Translations under genes and position numbers: made by a program
Assembly: GCA_003427395.1 (NCBI GenBank)
Contig: BFEA01000064.1
Coordinates: 62,126-95,073, forward strand
Length of the DNA: 32,948 nt
From: Chara braunii
Taxonomy: Eukaryota > Streptophyta > Charophyceae > Charales > Characeae
Direction: 5' to 3'
Notes under the pieces: generated by a model
What the model saw: only the letters and a program-made list of their open reading frames with translations
Told to the model about the DNA's origin: nothing
Databases searched by the model: none
Shown here: positions 1 through 7,632 of the stretch, piece by piece
Numbering within the stretch: position 1 is the first letter of the stretch
Layout of the letters: each line of letters begins with the position of its first letter

Positions 1-544
1 AATTGAATTTACCCCACCCTTTTTTCATTTAACCTGTTGTTCTTTATCATGTAAGGAGTTTTGAATTGACATGTGATCACCTTCCCCAACCTCCCTGAAT
101 CGGGTTTTGTTCTGTTCTTCGCTGCTGTACTTGCTGGTCACAGGGAACAGGGTTCTATTTACACTACTGATTATATTTGCTGAACACAAGGAGTAGGGTT
201 TGGTTCATTCCGCGGTTGTAATTACTGATCACAGGGAACAGGGCTTTGTTTACACTACTGTTATAATTACTGGTCACGACGAATGGGGCCTTGGCTGCAC
301 AATTGCTGGACCCGGCGAACAAAGTCTTGCGTTGCTCGTATAGTCGTTCACTAAGAGGCGGGCTTAATCGAGGGGTATAGAGACTACTTCCCCTCGAAAC
401 CTTTAGAGACAACGAGATAATCATTACAGACCCTGTGCACCCTGCGGGTTGGCGAGGACCTCGGAAACGGGCGTGGCGAGTGACAGGCGCCGTTGCCCTT
501 GGCTTCGACGAACGGCAGGCGACCCCTCCCCGGGTTTCCTCACA
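1..544 (+). repeat. Element A 5' LTR (3' part)
   Basis: Positions 1-544 align without gaps to 18073-18616, a constant offset of 18072, with about 21 mismatches by hand count (about 4%). The LTR ends in ...CCTCACA at 544, four bases before the PBS, which fixes the U5 boundary. In the 3' copy the identity stops at the same CACA. The LTR start lies before the window. Confidence 0.88.
128..320 (+). repeat. Degenerate tandem repeat of about 45-50 bp inside the A LTR
   Basis: Four to five imperfect units built around ATTACTGGTCACAGGGAACA followed by a TTTACACTACTG block begin near 128, 170, 221, 266 and 305. The same array is present at 18200-18392 in the 3' LTR, so it is an LTR component rather than a later insertion. 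Arrays of this kind in LTRs often hold promoter or enhancer modules, but no function is shown here. Confidence 0.6.
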
Positions 545-548
545 ACTT

Positions 549-565
549 TGGCGTCATTGCCGGGG
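549..565 (+). other. Primer-binding site of element A (tRNA-Asp type)
   Basis: TGGCGTCATTGCCGGGG starts four bases after the LTR end. From memory, the complement of the plant tRNA-Asp(GUC) 3' end with CCA is TGGCGCCGTTGCCGGGG, a 15 of 17 match. A PBS at this spot confirms the LTR boundary and the plus orientation. The two mismatches probably reflect decay. Confidence 0.75.
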
Positions 566-574
566 AGGGGAGCA

Positions 575-615
575 GCACCCCCAAGGCCGCGGCCTTCCCC
601 AATCAATGGGGGTGC
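575..615 (+). promoter_or_regulatory. Palindromic hairpin just 3' of the PBS
   Basis: GCACCCCC (575-582) pairs with GGGGGTGC (608-615). Between them lies the perfect 14-bp palindrome AAGGCCGCGGCCTT (583-596). A self-complementary loop element next to the PBS is where retroviral dimerisation and packaging signals sit, so an RNA role is plausible but inferred. Confidence 0.5.
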
Positions 616-1195
616 GCGGACTGATTAGTCCAAGTACTAATTAGTTCGTTTTTATTGATTAGTTCTATTTTTGATAATTTTTTGAATTAATTTTTTTTAA
701 ATATCCCGCAACCCACGCATTTTCTCGCGAAGTACACAGGGAGCAAAGTTCGACGTCTCAACGAGGGGAACGTTATGAGACGTTCCTTGCCGAAATCTAA
801 CAATCAGATTTTGAGATAACGAATTTTCTTCAATTTCCTATTTATTGATTCGGGATTTTCAATTTTTCTTTTAAATTTTTGGGGGAAATTGGTACATTTT
901 CTTGAAATAATCCCTTGGACCAAAATTGTTTAGTTTATTTTTTCCGTCGTTTTGATACCTTGGACGGGGCAAACGGAGGTGGTTAGAAGGTAGAACGGTA
1001 AGTAACAGCAAAGAAAAACGGAGTAAAACAAAAATTAAATATATAATTTCTTTAAAATTTCGTGTAAACTACCGTAAAAGGGATTAAGAAAAAGTGTTCC
1101 GTCAAAGCTTTTGCAGATTTTGAGTGAAGTTAACGGGAAAACTTTGGGGCGGAACGAGTTTTTGAGGAGAACGTGCGGTTGCGCAAGAAGCTCCC

Positions 1196-1243
1196 AAAAC
1201 CCTAGTTAGTTAAACCCTAATTAGGGAAAACCCTAGTTAGGGG
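1196..1243 (+). repeat. Telo-box-like cluster
   Basis: Three AAACCCTA motifs (about 1197, 1212 and 1229) are interleaved with TTAGGG. The perfect palindrome CCCTAATTAGGG lies at 1215-1226. AAACCCTA is the plant telomeric unit, and as a telo-box it is a known regulatory element near plant 5' ends. It lies inside the candidate intron. Confidence 0.5.
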
Positions 1244-1464
1244 AAGACTTATTCAGGGTTTTAGAGTCGGATAACAACCTTGAGGAAGTAGGATAATATA
1301 TGTGAAATATTTTGCCTTTTGTATTCTTCGACATTTTTTTTTTGGTATAATTAAATTAAAAAAAATACTAAAAATAGGGAAAGAAAAATAATTAAATTTT
1401 ATTTTATTTCTAAAAATTCTGATGCCTTTTCTTTCGGGTTGAAGAGCTAGGGGCGGAAGCTCCA

Positions 1465-2417
1465 AATCCCATCCCCACGGGGGGAGGGGAAATACTGCCC
1501 AATTTTCTTGAAATTTTGTATAATATTTCCAATTAATTAGGAAAAGAAAATACTCAAAAATTTATTAAAAAGTATTATTATCTTTTGATACTTTTTTTCT
1601 TTTGCTATACTCCTTCGGCGGCTATTTCGAGGCCTTCGGCCACACCCCATCCCCAGGGGGGGAGGCGAAGTGCTACCAATTTTTTTCGGGGCCCCTTGTG
1701 GTCGAGCAGTTTTGCCTAAAGACATATACAAGGGACATAAGTGTATGTAAAATAAGAAAGGGGGTGTATTTTACGTAAGCATAATTTTTGTAAATTAAAT
1801 ACAGTTAAATACAGAAAATTTCCTAGGAAGGAAAAGGAGGAGGGAATGAAGTGGATAAAGTATAGGGCTGTTCCCTTACCTGCTCTAAAGGGGTGGGACC
1901 AGCGAAGGAAATTTTCCCTAATTAAAAATTATTTATTTGGAATTTATATAATAAAAATTCAAAAAAAAAAATTAGCGATTGGCGGAAAGATAAACGCACT
2001 TGCCGCGCTACTCTCTAGGGGAAGCCTTGTATGCCCCTAGGCAGTGGTCGAGGGCCAGTAGGTTTCTAGAAGTTAAAAGTATTTTTTATTAATTTAAATT
2101 CATTAAAATTCCCTAAAAATATTAAAATGGCTTAGAAAAATAGAGGAAAGAAGGTTACGGCCTTCTAATTTTGGTACTTAGATAGAGGGTAACATTTGTA
2201 TATCTGAGGGGTGACCGGAGCAGCCGCAGGCAGCGTTCCCTCGAACAGAGTACACGCCTTGTATTCGAGGGAACTCGTCTATAGGGCCTGTTGCTTTGTT
2301 TAGGGCCGGGACTCCGCCCTAGCACCATAGGGGACTCTTGGGATAGTTAAGAGATAGATCGACAGTGTGATATCGGGGCTCCCAACGAAGGGAGGCGAAG
2401 CGCTACCAAAATTTTCT
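1465..2417 (+). repeat. Three dispersed copies of a GGGAGGCGAAG-type motif in the leader
   Basis: Related segments lie at about 1465-1511, 1645-1687 and 2380-2417. The last two share GGGAGGCGAAG(T/C)GCTACCAA followed by an A/T-rich tail with TTTTTC or TTTTCT. The first is a diverged version reading GGGGAGGGGAAATACTGCCC. The first two are preceded by CCCATCCCCA(C)GGGG, which can fold on itself. No function is known to me. Confidence 0.5.
2235..2274. repeat. Perfect 11-bp inverted repeat (hairpin) in the leader
   Basis: GTTCCCTCGAA (2235-2245) and TTCGAGGGAAC (2264-2274) are exact reverse complements separated by 18 bases. There is no U-run downstream, so it is not a terminator. It may be an RNA structure of the leader. 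Confidence 0.6.
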
Positions 2418-2497
2418 GAGAAACGACAACCTTCTTCTGCTATCTTTCACCTTCTCTACCCATCCCTCTTACTACGTTCTCTCTAGTCATCAGTTGG

Positions 2498-3514
2498 ATG
2501 TGGCCGCAAGCGCAAGTAGAGGTTTATGAGGCCAGCATCGACTGGGACTTGGAGCCCCCTGAACTCATAGAAGGGGATCTGGTGGAGCTCACGATCCCCG
2601 GGCGCAGCGTTCGATATGCTGATGGTCAGTTTGCGTGGAGGTCTATAGTCTTGTCTGCGGACGTGTGGCTTTGGACGCACAGAGAGCACCAGTCCGGTCA
2701 AGGAGTGGGCGTAGTGAGAGCCTACTTGTACTTAGGACCGGACGCGGTTACGGAGGTCGTGCTGAGTTTCGCGACGACAGGGACTAGTGGCGCGGTTAGC
2801 AGGGCGTTACGCTACCTGAGGGAAGAGGTAGCTGCCTTCCGAGCGGAGGACTCGAGCGACCCGTTGACCCTATTTCACGGACGCCCTCCTCTTGATATCA
2901 CGAGCGAGCTGGTGGTAGCACGAGACCGGTTTTTCCCGTACAGCGTTTGGAGTCTGCGGGCGATAGTTCCGGCGTTCGTAGTAGAGAGCGTCTTTGGAGG
3001 TATTGGTGGAGTGGTCGAGGCGTACCTAGCCTATCAGGATCTCAAGATCCTGGCGAGAAGGCCTGACGACCTCGACTACATGTATTATTCGCTCATGACT
3101 GGTGGGCCTCGTTGGGGTGACAAGAGGGTTCAACTTATAGAGCTGATTCGTTCGATAGACGACGAGTGGCCCCAACCCCCGTGCGTTTGGGATTGGCTGG
3201 ACCGTGAGCTCGGAGCAGACCCCGAGTACGTGACCTGTATCGGGTGGCTTTTCTCAGACGACTGGGGTAGCTGGTGGAGTGAGGACGCCGGGCGACCTCT
3301 GATATACGGCCATCAGTTGGCGGAGTACTACCAGGCTATAGGACAGACGCCATACCGCATCGAGGACGAGTTTGACGACGAGGGTTGGGAGCGAGAGGAC
3401 GACGGGGACGCCTGGGAGCCAGACTGGGTCGACCCAGAGGGTGAGGTTCATGAGGAGGAGATTGACGTTACGGAAGCTCATTTCCCCAGGATAGGGGTAG
3501 CAGTTCGGGCATAG
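2498..3514 (+). CDS. Accessory protein A1, unknown family, acidic C-terminus
   Basis: This is an intact 338-codon frame, ATG to TAG, starting five bases after a candidate 3' splice site. I recognise no known domain and see no signal peptide or membrane span. Residues 1-240 look like a mixed alpha/beta globular domain with a WLWT motif near residue 57 and an FPYS...VPAFVVE block near 145-160. The last ~60 residues are strongly acidic (Asp/Glu with Trp). The next gene is a clear paralogue sharing the order D-V-x-L-W-T, an FPY block, a QLIE(L/F)(I/L)R block, an EYYQ motif and an acidic tail. The intact length inside a decayed element suggests it coded for protein until recently. The position before gag recalls the extra ORF1 of Ogre elements, but I see no sequence link. 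Function unknown. Confidence 0.7.
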   Translation: MWPQAQVEVYEASIDWDLEPPELIEGDLVELTIPGRSVRYADGQFAWRSIVLSADVWLWTHREHQSGQGVGVVRAYLYLGPDAVTEVVLSFATTGTSGAVSRALRYLREEVAAFRAEDSSDPLTLFHGRPPLDITSELVVARDRFFPYSVWSLRAIVPAFVVESVFGGIGGVVEAYLAYQDLKILARRPDDLDYMYYSLMTGGPRWGDKRVQLIELIRSIDDEWPQPPCVWDWLDRELGADPEYVTCIGWLFSDDWGSWWSEDAGRPLIYGHQLAEYYQAIGQTPYRIEDEFDDEGWEREDDGDAWEPDWVDPEGEVHEEEIDVTEAHFPRIGVAVRA

Positions 3515-3591
3515 GAGGCAGAGGAGCCCATTTGGCACGACGATTGAGTGAGCTTAGCGACTGATATCGGCCGATAGAGGAGAGCGGATCG

Positions 3592-4695
3592 ATGGTAGAG
3601 TAGGTCAGTGGAGTGGAGCTTGAGATCGACGACGCCAGATGGCCTAGACCTCCAGAGACAGTAGCGCCAGGCAGGGTGGCGCTAGATCTGCCGGCCAGAG
3701 GGGTTTCCGCGGATGCGATAGAGAGCCGATGGTCATCGACGGTGTTGGCCCCAGACGTACACTTGTGGACGTACGTCATCGAGACATTCGAGTTGGACAG
3801 TCAGGGGTGGCGACGACCTGGCACGACTAGTATAGAGGTAGTGGGGCACATTTACTACTCGCCAGAGGTGTTACCTACAATCTATTTTCACGGCCTCGTA
3901 CACGATCGTTGGCGAGAGGAGCAGGCCGCGAGGAGGATCTTACTGGCTCGAGCGGACTCCGCGCACGGCGAGGTAGAGCGGCTGCACGGGGGAGTTCGGA
4001 GAGTGACGACGACCTTCAGGATTGGAGGACACTTCCCATATCCTAGCAGTCGACTGCGTGTCACACTTCCGTGCTTCGTGGCGGAGGAGCTTTGGGGACT
4101 TAGGCGTCTGGGTGAGATCTACTTTGCGACACTTGATTTGGACGGTCTCTGTCGGGGATACACTGATAGGGACTGGGTGCTATATGCGCAGTTTGTAGCA
4201 GGGCCATTCGTGGGCGAGCGAGGGATCCAGTTGATTGAGTTCCTGCGGGCCATTGTACCTACCGGGAGCCCTGACCTATACGCTCTGTACCAGCCCCTAG
4301 CCTTCTGGACGGCGCTAGAGAGAGAGGCTAAGAGGCCTACAAATCATTTAGCTGGAGTAGGACGGCTATTAGCTGAGACTCGAGAGGACAGGCCGGGTCA
4401 TCTCATCTCGAGCGGGGAGGTTGAGGAGTATTACCAGCAAGTATATCCAGAGGCTGACGATCTTGCATGGTACGCTGAGGATCGGGATTGGGAGGACTTC
4501 GATGACATAGACCCTTGGGGCGACCAGGACGAGGGCTGGGGAGATCTGGCTCGGGCCGATAGAGAGGAGCAGGTAGGTGGAGAGGTGCCGCAGGAGGACG
4601 ACTGGGGTCACCTCCTTCAGGCCGAGGGACAGGAGGACATCCCATGGGCCAAGAGGGTAGATGGTGACGGAGACGAGGATATGCCGGATGCGTGA
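3592..4695 (+). pseudogene. Accessory protein A2, paralogue of A1, amber codon at position 4
   Basis: The frame stays open to TGA at 4693-4695. The only upstream in-frame ATG is at 3592, followed three codons later by TAG (3601-3603). Aligned with A1, this TAG falls where A1 has glutamine. The alternative is a GTG start at 3613, unlikely in a eukaryote, giving 360 codons. Shared blocks with A1 include VLAPDVHLWT, FPYPSSRLRVTLPCFV, RGIQLIEFLRAI and EVEEYYQQ, and the C-terminus is again rich in Asp, Glu and Trp. The gap to A1 is 77 bp. It looks like an old tandem duplicate, now closed by one early nonsense change unless read through. Function unknown. Confidence 0.65.
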
Positions 4696-4805
4696 GATGA
4701 CTAGACGCAGGGCATATCTGGATGTCGCTTAGAGAAGGAAGTAGAGGGGAGACGGAAAGTTGATATCTTTGGGCAAGACGAAAGTGGCGGTAAGAGCAGG
4801 AAAGG

Positions 4806-5042
4806 ATGACAGACAAGGATACGCTGAGAGTGACTCTTTCCCAACAACAAGATAGGACAGATGGCTGGGAAGATGAGCCATTGGGCAATGTTGAACGACA
4901 GATCAGACTCATGACGGAGCATGCCCTGGAGATACGGAGAGGCCAGAGGTACGTCGAGTTTACTATCTACTTCCGTGGAGCTGACGGGAGAGTGCACAAC
5001 ACCTACTTGACCATACTGGATCTGAGTGGAAGAGTTGTCTGA
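4806..5042 (+). CDS. Small accessory frame A3, unknown
   Basis: A 78-codon frame starts at an ATG in a purine-rich context (AGGATGACA) and ends with TGA. It lies 110 bp after A2 and 72 bp before A4. It begins polar and charged, then has an alternating segment (RYVEFTIYFRG, then TYLTILDLSG) that could form beta strands. There are no cysteine motifs or membrane spans, and no family is recognised. It may be a fragment of a larger gene or spurious; support comes from packing in the same strand as its neighbours. Confidence 0.4.
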   Translation: MTDKDTLRVTLSQQQDRTDGWEDEPLGNVERQIRLMTEHALEIRRGQRYVEFTIYFRGADGRVHNTYLTILDLSGRVV

Positions 5043-5114
5043 GGAGTTAGTCGCATCGTGAGATAGGGGGCGTCGGAGGGAGTAGAGTGATACAGATCGA
5101 GAGCCGGCGGGGAA

Positions 5115-5870
5115 ATGAGGAGTGACTCAGTAGCCTGGCTAGCTTATGTTCTCTCACGAGAGTCTGAATCCTATAGCGTGAGGAAACTTGTGAGACCCAG
5201 AGAGACGGCTGTTGGATACGACATTCCTCTTCTTCTGGCGTTAGAGGGGACAGGCTGTGTTCCGATACGTTACCTGGGAACGTGGCGGGCAGAGGGACTC
5301 TTCCTTTGGACAGTGATACTGAAAGATGGACGACCCGAAAGGACTCATGACCTAGAAGGGGTGGTACATCTGATAGCGGATAGAGCACATGATTTAGAGG
5401 TAGGACTGACACTCGCAGGGGCAAGCAGGGCTTGGTGGAGAAGCGAGTTGTTGGCCAGAGTGATTGTTAATCAGCAACTAGCGAGACTCTCTGGAGGGAG
5501 GACGTATTGGAGTCGCTTGGTATACGGGCCTCCGCATCCGACCCTCTACCCGAGGGAGGGTTGGCGGTTTGGGATACCTGCGTTTGTAACAGGCTAGACC
5601 TATGGGAGTGTAGATCATCTGAGTATAGCAGTGGACCACACACTCTACGCGCATTGGGAGGGTTTAGATCCCCGTTTCAGGAAAGTATACTACGCCATTT
5701 GTGTAAGGTGGGGACCTCCCAGCAGAGAGACGCTTGACGACATTATAGACGTTACTTCCTGGGTGGACTATCTGAGGCCAGTCGATCTGATTAGGTATTG
5801 TAGGAGACGGGCGGAGGTTGATTACGTGGGGCTAGAGGATGAGAGGTTTCTCTTCGAGGCCGCAACTTAG
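5115..5870 (+). pseudogene. Accessory protein A4, third A1/A2-like copy with in-frame TAG
   Basis: One frame runs 252 codons from ATG 5115 to TAG 5870 and is interrupted only by TAG at 5595-5597. The two halves stay in the same phase. Resemblance to A1 and A2 includes a LFLWT motif, a GVVHLI strand, and LYPREGWRFGIPAFV matching the FPY...PCFV block of A2. The internal TAG falls just after the AFV block, where A2 has glutamate, so a single G-to-T change could explain it. The acidic tail is absent. The gene is shorter and more diverged than the A1-A2 pair, so it is an older duplicate. Three base pairs separate its end from the next ATG. Confidence 0.55.
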
Positions 5871-5873
5871 GGA

Positions 5874-6155
5874 ATGCCGGGAAGGACGGCGACCGTGATG
5901 TGCGTAGATAAGCGACTAGTAAGCACAGGGTACACTGTGACGGTACTTCTCCGAGCATACATAGATGAGGACTTGACGGTGAGGGAGTGCCGACTACGAG
6001 CCAGGGATTTGATCTGCGAGCATAGAGCTGATGTACTGACGCACGTGACTTTCCAGACCTCGATTTCCTACGATGTGATGATATGGACTTATGGTTATAT
6101 GCGCGCGGAGCACTACCACGATGAGACGGTAGCGGAGGCTAGAGCGAGGGTATGA
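5874..6155 (+). CDS. Small accessory frame A5, unknown
   Basis: A 93-codon frame runs from ATG to TGA, starting three bases after the stop of A4. It has likely beta strands (YTVTVLLRAYI and the VTFQTSISYDVMIW region) around an Arg/Glu-rich helix, and two cysteines that form no recognisable motif. There is no signal peptide or transmembrane segment, and no family is recognised. Tight spacing, same strand and amino-acid use like its neighbours argue it belongs to the cassette. Confidence 0.45.
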   Translation: MPGRTATVMCVDKRLVSTGYTVTVLLRAYIDEDLTVRECRLRARDLICEHRADVLTHVTFQTSISYDVMIWTYGYMRAEHYHDETVAEARARV

Positions 6156-6185
6156 GAAAAAGTTGGGAAGAGATGAGGACAGAGT

Positions 6186-6506
6186 ATGGAAGAGGAGAGT
6201 GAGGTGGTCAGAAGAGTGAGAGAGCGTATTAAGGAGCCACTCTTCAACCAGGTAAAGGAGTTAGGGAACAAGATTAGGGAGATCGGGCCGTGCAAGGAAG
6301 AGGACAAGCTGCACAAGGTTGAGCTCACAACGAAAGAGTTAGAGAGTTTGTTCAGGGAGGATAGAGAGATTATCCAGGCGTGGAGGTCAGACTTTCTGGT
6401 AAGGGTAAAGGCTAGGAACCTATCGCGCGAAGGAGCTAGGGAGAAGTCTGCAGAGGATGTGACGACGGAGGACAAGGTGACGCAGGGAGGTAGCAACAGG
6501 ACATGA
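6186..6506 (+). CDS. Accessory frame A6, charged helical protein
   Basis: A 106-codon frame runs from ATG to TGA. It is very rich in Glu, Lys and Arg and almost free of Gly and Pro through the first 80 residues, as expected of a long amphipathic or coiled-coil helix. The last 20 residues are polar and probably disordered. The stop TGA overlaps the ATG of the next frame in the sequence ATGA (6503-6506), a geometry used for stop-restart translation in some viruses and non-LTR elements. No family is recognised. Confidence 0.5.
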   Translation: MEEESEVVRRVRERIKEPLFNQVKELGNKIREIGPCKEEDKLHKVELTTKELESLFREDREIIQAWRSDFLVRVKARNLSREGAREKSAEDVTTEDKVTQGGSNRT

Positions 6507-7018
6507 GTGAAACTAGCTTACACACGACAGATAGGTACTCATTGCATGTGGTAGGGAGACTGGACGGACCGTTGGTGTTAGTAATCGTAGAGTTCCAGCT
6601 CCATACCGGATTGTGCATAGTTGAGGAGGCAGAGTACGTTCGCCGTGCGTTGCGTGAGGCTAGGGGAACAGGACTATGGATTGGAGTGGAAGGAGGACGA
6701 AGGATAAAATACGTACTTCGAGTAACACCTTTCGAAGGGCGGTCACGGATAAGGGCATGGTACGAGACGACCAGAGAGGCTGAGAGGTTGAAGATAAGTG
6801 AAGCCAGGAGAGCTGGGGAGCTAGGGAGAGTTATAGTAGACGGAGCAATACTAAGGGTGCTAGCTGCTCACAATCGATACTGGAGGGAATCGATAAAGAC
6901 CTTGGAGGCCATAGAGGAGAAAGGAGATGACGAAGATTTTGAGGCATTCTATGATATACTGAAATTGTCGGTGATGAGATTACGAGCGGCTATAACACTG
7001 ACTTCCCTCAGATGCTAG
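6503..7018 (+). CDS. Accessory protein A7, unknown
   Basis: A 171-codon frame starts at the ATG of an ATGA overlap with A6 and ends with TAG. The first half is predicted strand-rich (SLHVVGRL, LVLVIVEFQL, RIKYVLRVTPF). The second half is helical and charged (EAERLKISEARRAGEL and the ILRVLAAHNRYW region) and holds a short acidic stretch (EEKGDDEDFE). No signal peptide, zinc motif or catalytic signature is visible. It may be a distant relative of A1's strand-then-helix core, but I cannot show this by eye. Function unknown. Confidence 0.55.
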   Translation: MSETSLHTTDRYSLHVVGRLDGPLVLVIVEFQLHTGLCIVEEAEYVRRALREARGTGLWIGVEGGRRIKYVLRVTPFEGRSRIRAWYETTREAERLKISEARRAGELGRVIVDGAILRVLAAHNRYWRESIKTLEAIEEKGDDEDFEAFYDILKLSVMRLRAAITLTSLRC

Positions 7019-7121
7019 ATAGAGGACCTTATAGCTGTTTGGGAGTAAAAGGAGGAGGAATAGAAATTAGAAGCTCCTGAGAAGATAGTGGAGGTCAGTA
7101 AGGTCAGAGGGGCGACTTTAG

Positions 7122-7445
7122 ATGGCACTAGGAGGAGAGTTTCGTCTTGCGGGCTACCCAGTTCAGGACGGACTAAATGATCTAGCAAGGAGGACGAAGA
7201 TAAACGCTCGAGGGCTCTTGGGGGGTGCTAGTCGGGAGACATTAGACAGGCTTGGGACTGCGATCTGCTGCAGGAGTAGAGATCCTGTCACAGGCGTGGT
7301 GCAGATCAGGAGAGGCGTGGCCTTGTTGGCAGATCCCGAAGGAGAGGTTTACCTAGACACAGGGATTCTTGGGATAGAAGGGGAGCACGAGGTCCGCGAC
7401 GGGAACGGAGCGCTGGTGGCGGTAATCAGGGCGGTCGAGAGCTAG
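7122..7445 (+). CDS. Accessory frame A8, unknown
   Basis: A 107-codon frame, ATG to TAG, lies 103 bp after A7 and is the last frame before the 25-bp repeats and gag. It is Gly- and Arg-rich. A strand-turn pattern near the C-terminus (VVQIRRGVALLADPEGEVYL, ILGIEGEHEVRDGNGALVAVI) suggests a small beta-rich fold. It contains a D-T-G triplet (LDTGILGIEG), but without the hydrophobic and downstream features of a retroviral protease, so I do not call it one. No family is recognised. Confidence 0.45.
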   Translation: MALGGEFRLAGYPVQDGLNDLARRTKINARGLLGGASRETLDRLGTAICCRSRDPVTGVVQIRRGVALLADPEGEVYLDTGILGIEGEHEVRDGNGALVAVIRAVES

Positions 7446-7482
7446 GATTGGAGACGAGCTTGAACCGTGACGAGGAAACAGG

Positions 7483-7583
7483 TTCGGGCTGCTGCAACTG
7501 TCACTGGCCCGGACTGCGAGTTCTGTCACGGATCCGGACTGCGAGTTCTGTCACGGATCCGGGCTGCGACAACTGTCATAGGT
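7483..7583 (+). repeat. 25-bp tandem repeat before gag
   Basis: About four units begin at 7483, 7509, 7534 and 7559. The second and third are identical (CCGGACTGCGAGTTCTGTCA then CGGAT); the outer two are diverged, with CTGCAACTGTCA or ACAACTGTCA cores. The array ends 49 bp before the gag ATG, so it sits in the spacer between the accessory cassette and gag. Confidence 0.75.
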
Positions 7584-7632
7584 CCGGGCTATAACGCCCG
7601 GCGTGAGAGCCAACTACATCTTCTGGTGGCCT

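Larger units (their letters stand above)
616..2497 (+). other. AT-rich non-coding leader of element A with a candidate intron (998 to 2486 or 2493)
   Basis: I see no convincing coding region here; the short open frames are AT-rich and low complexity. A strong 5' splice site reads G|GTAAGTAAC at 997/998. A long pyrimidine-rich stretch (about 2428-2485) ends in CTCTCTAG (2486) and then TCATCAG (2493), five bases before the ATG at 2498. The high A+T content between these sites fits a plant intron of about 1.5 kb that would bring the first accessory gene close to the capped 5' end. Other contents are a telomere-like motif, a motif repeated three times, and an 11-bp-stem hairpin. Confidence 0.5.

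Noticed and set aside
2498-3514. A1 as a capsid or envelope protein
   Set aside because: No major homology region, zinc knuckle, signal peptide or membrane span.
4403-4912. 169-codon minus-strand frame opposite the A2 end
   Set aside because: Proline-rich antisense of the acidic tail; no independent support.
7340-7390. D-T-G in A8 as a possible protease active site
   Set aside because: No retropepsin context; the real protease is at 10028-10825.
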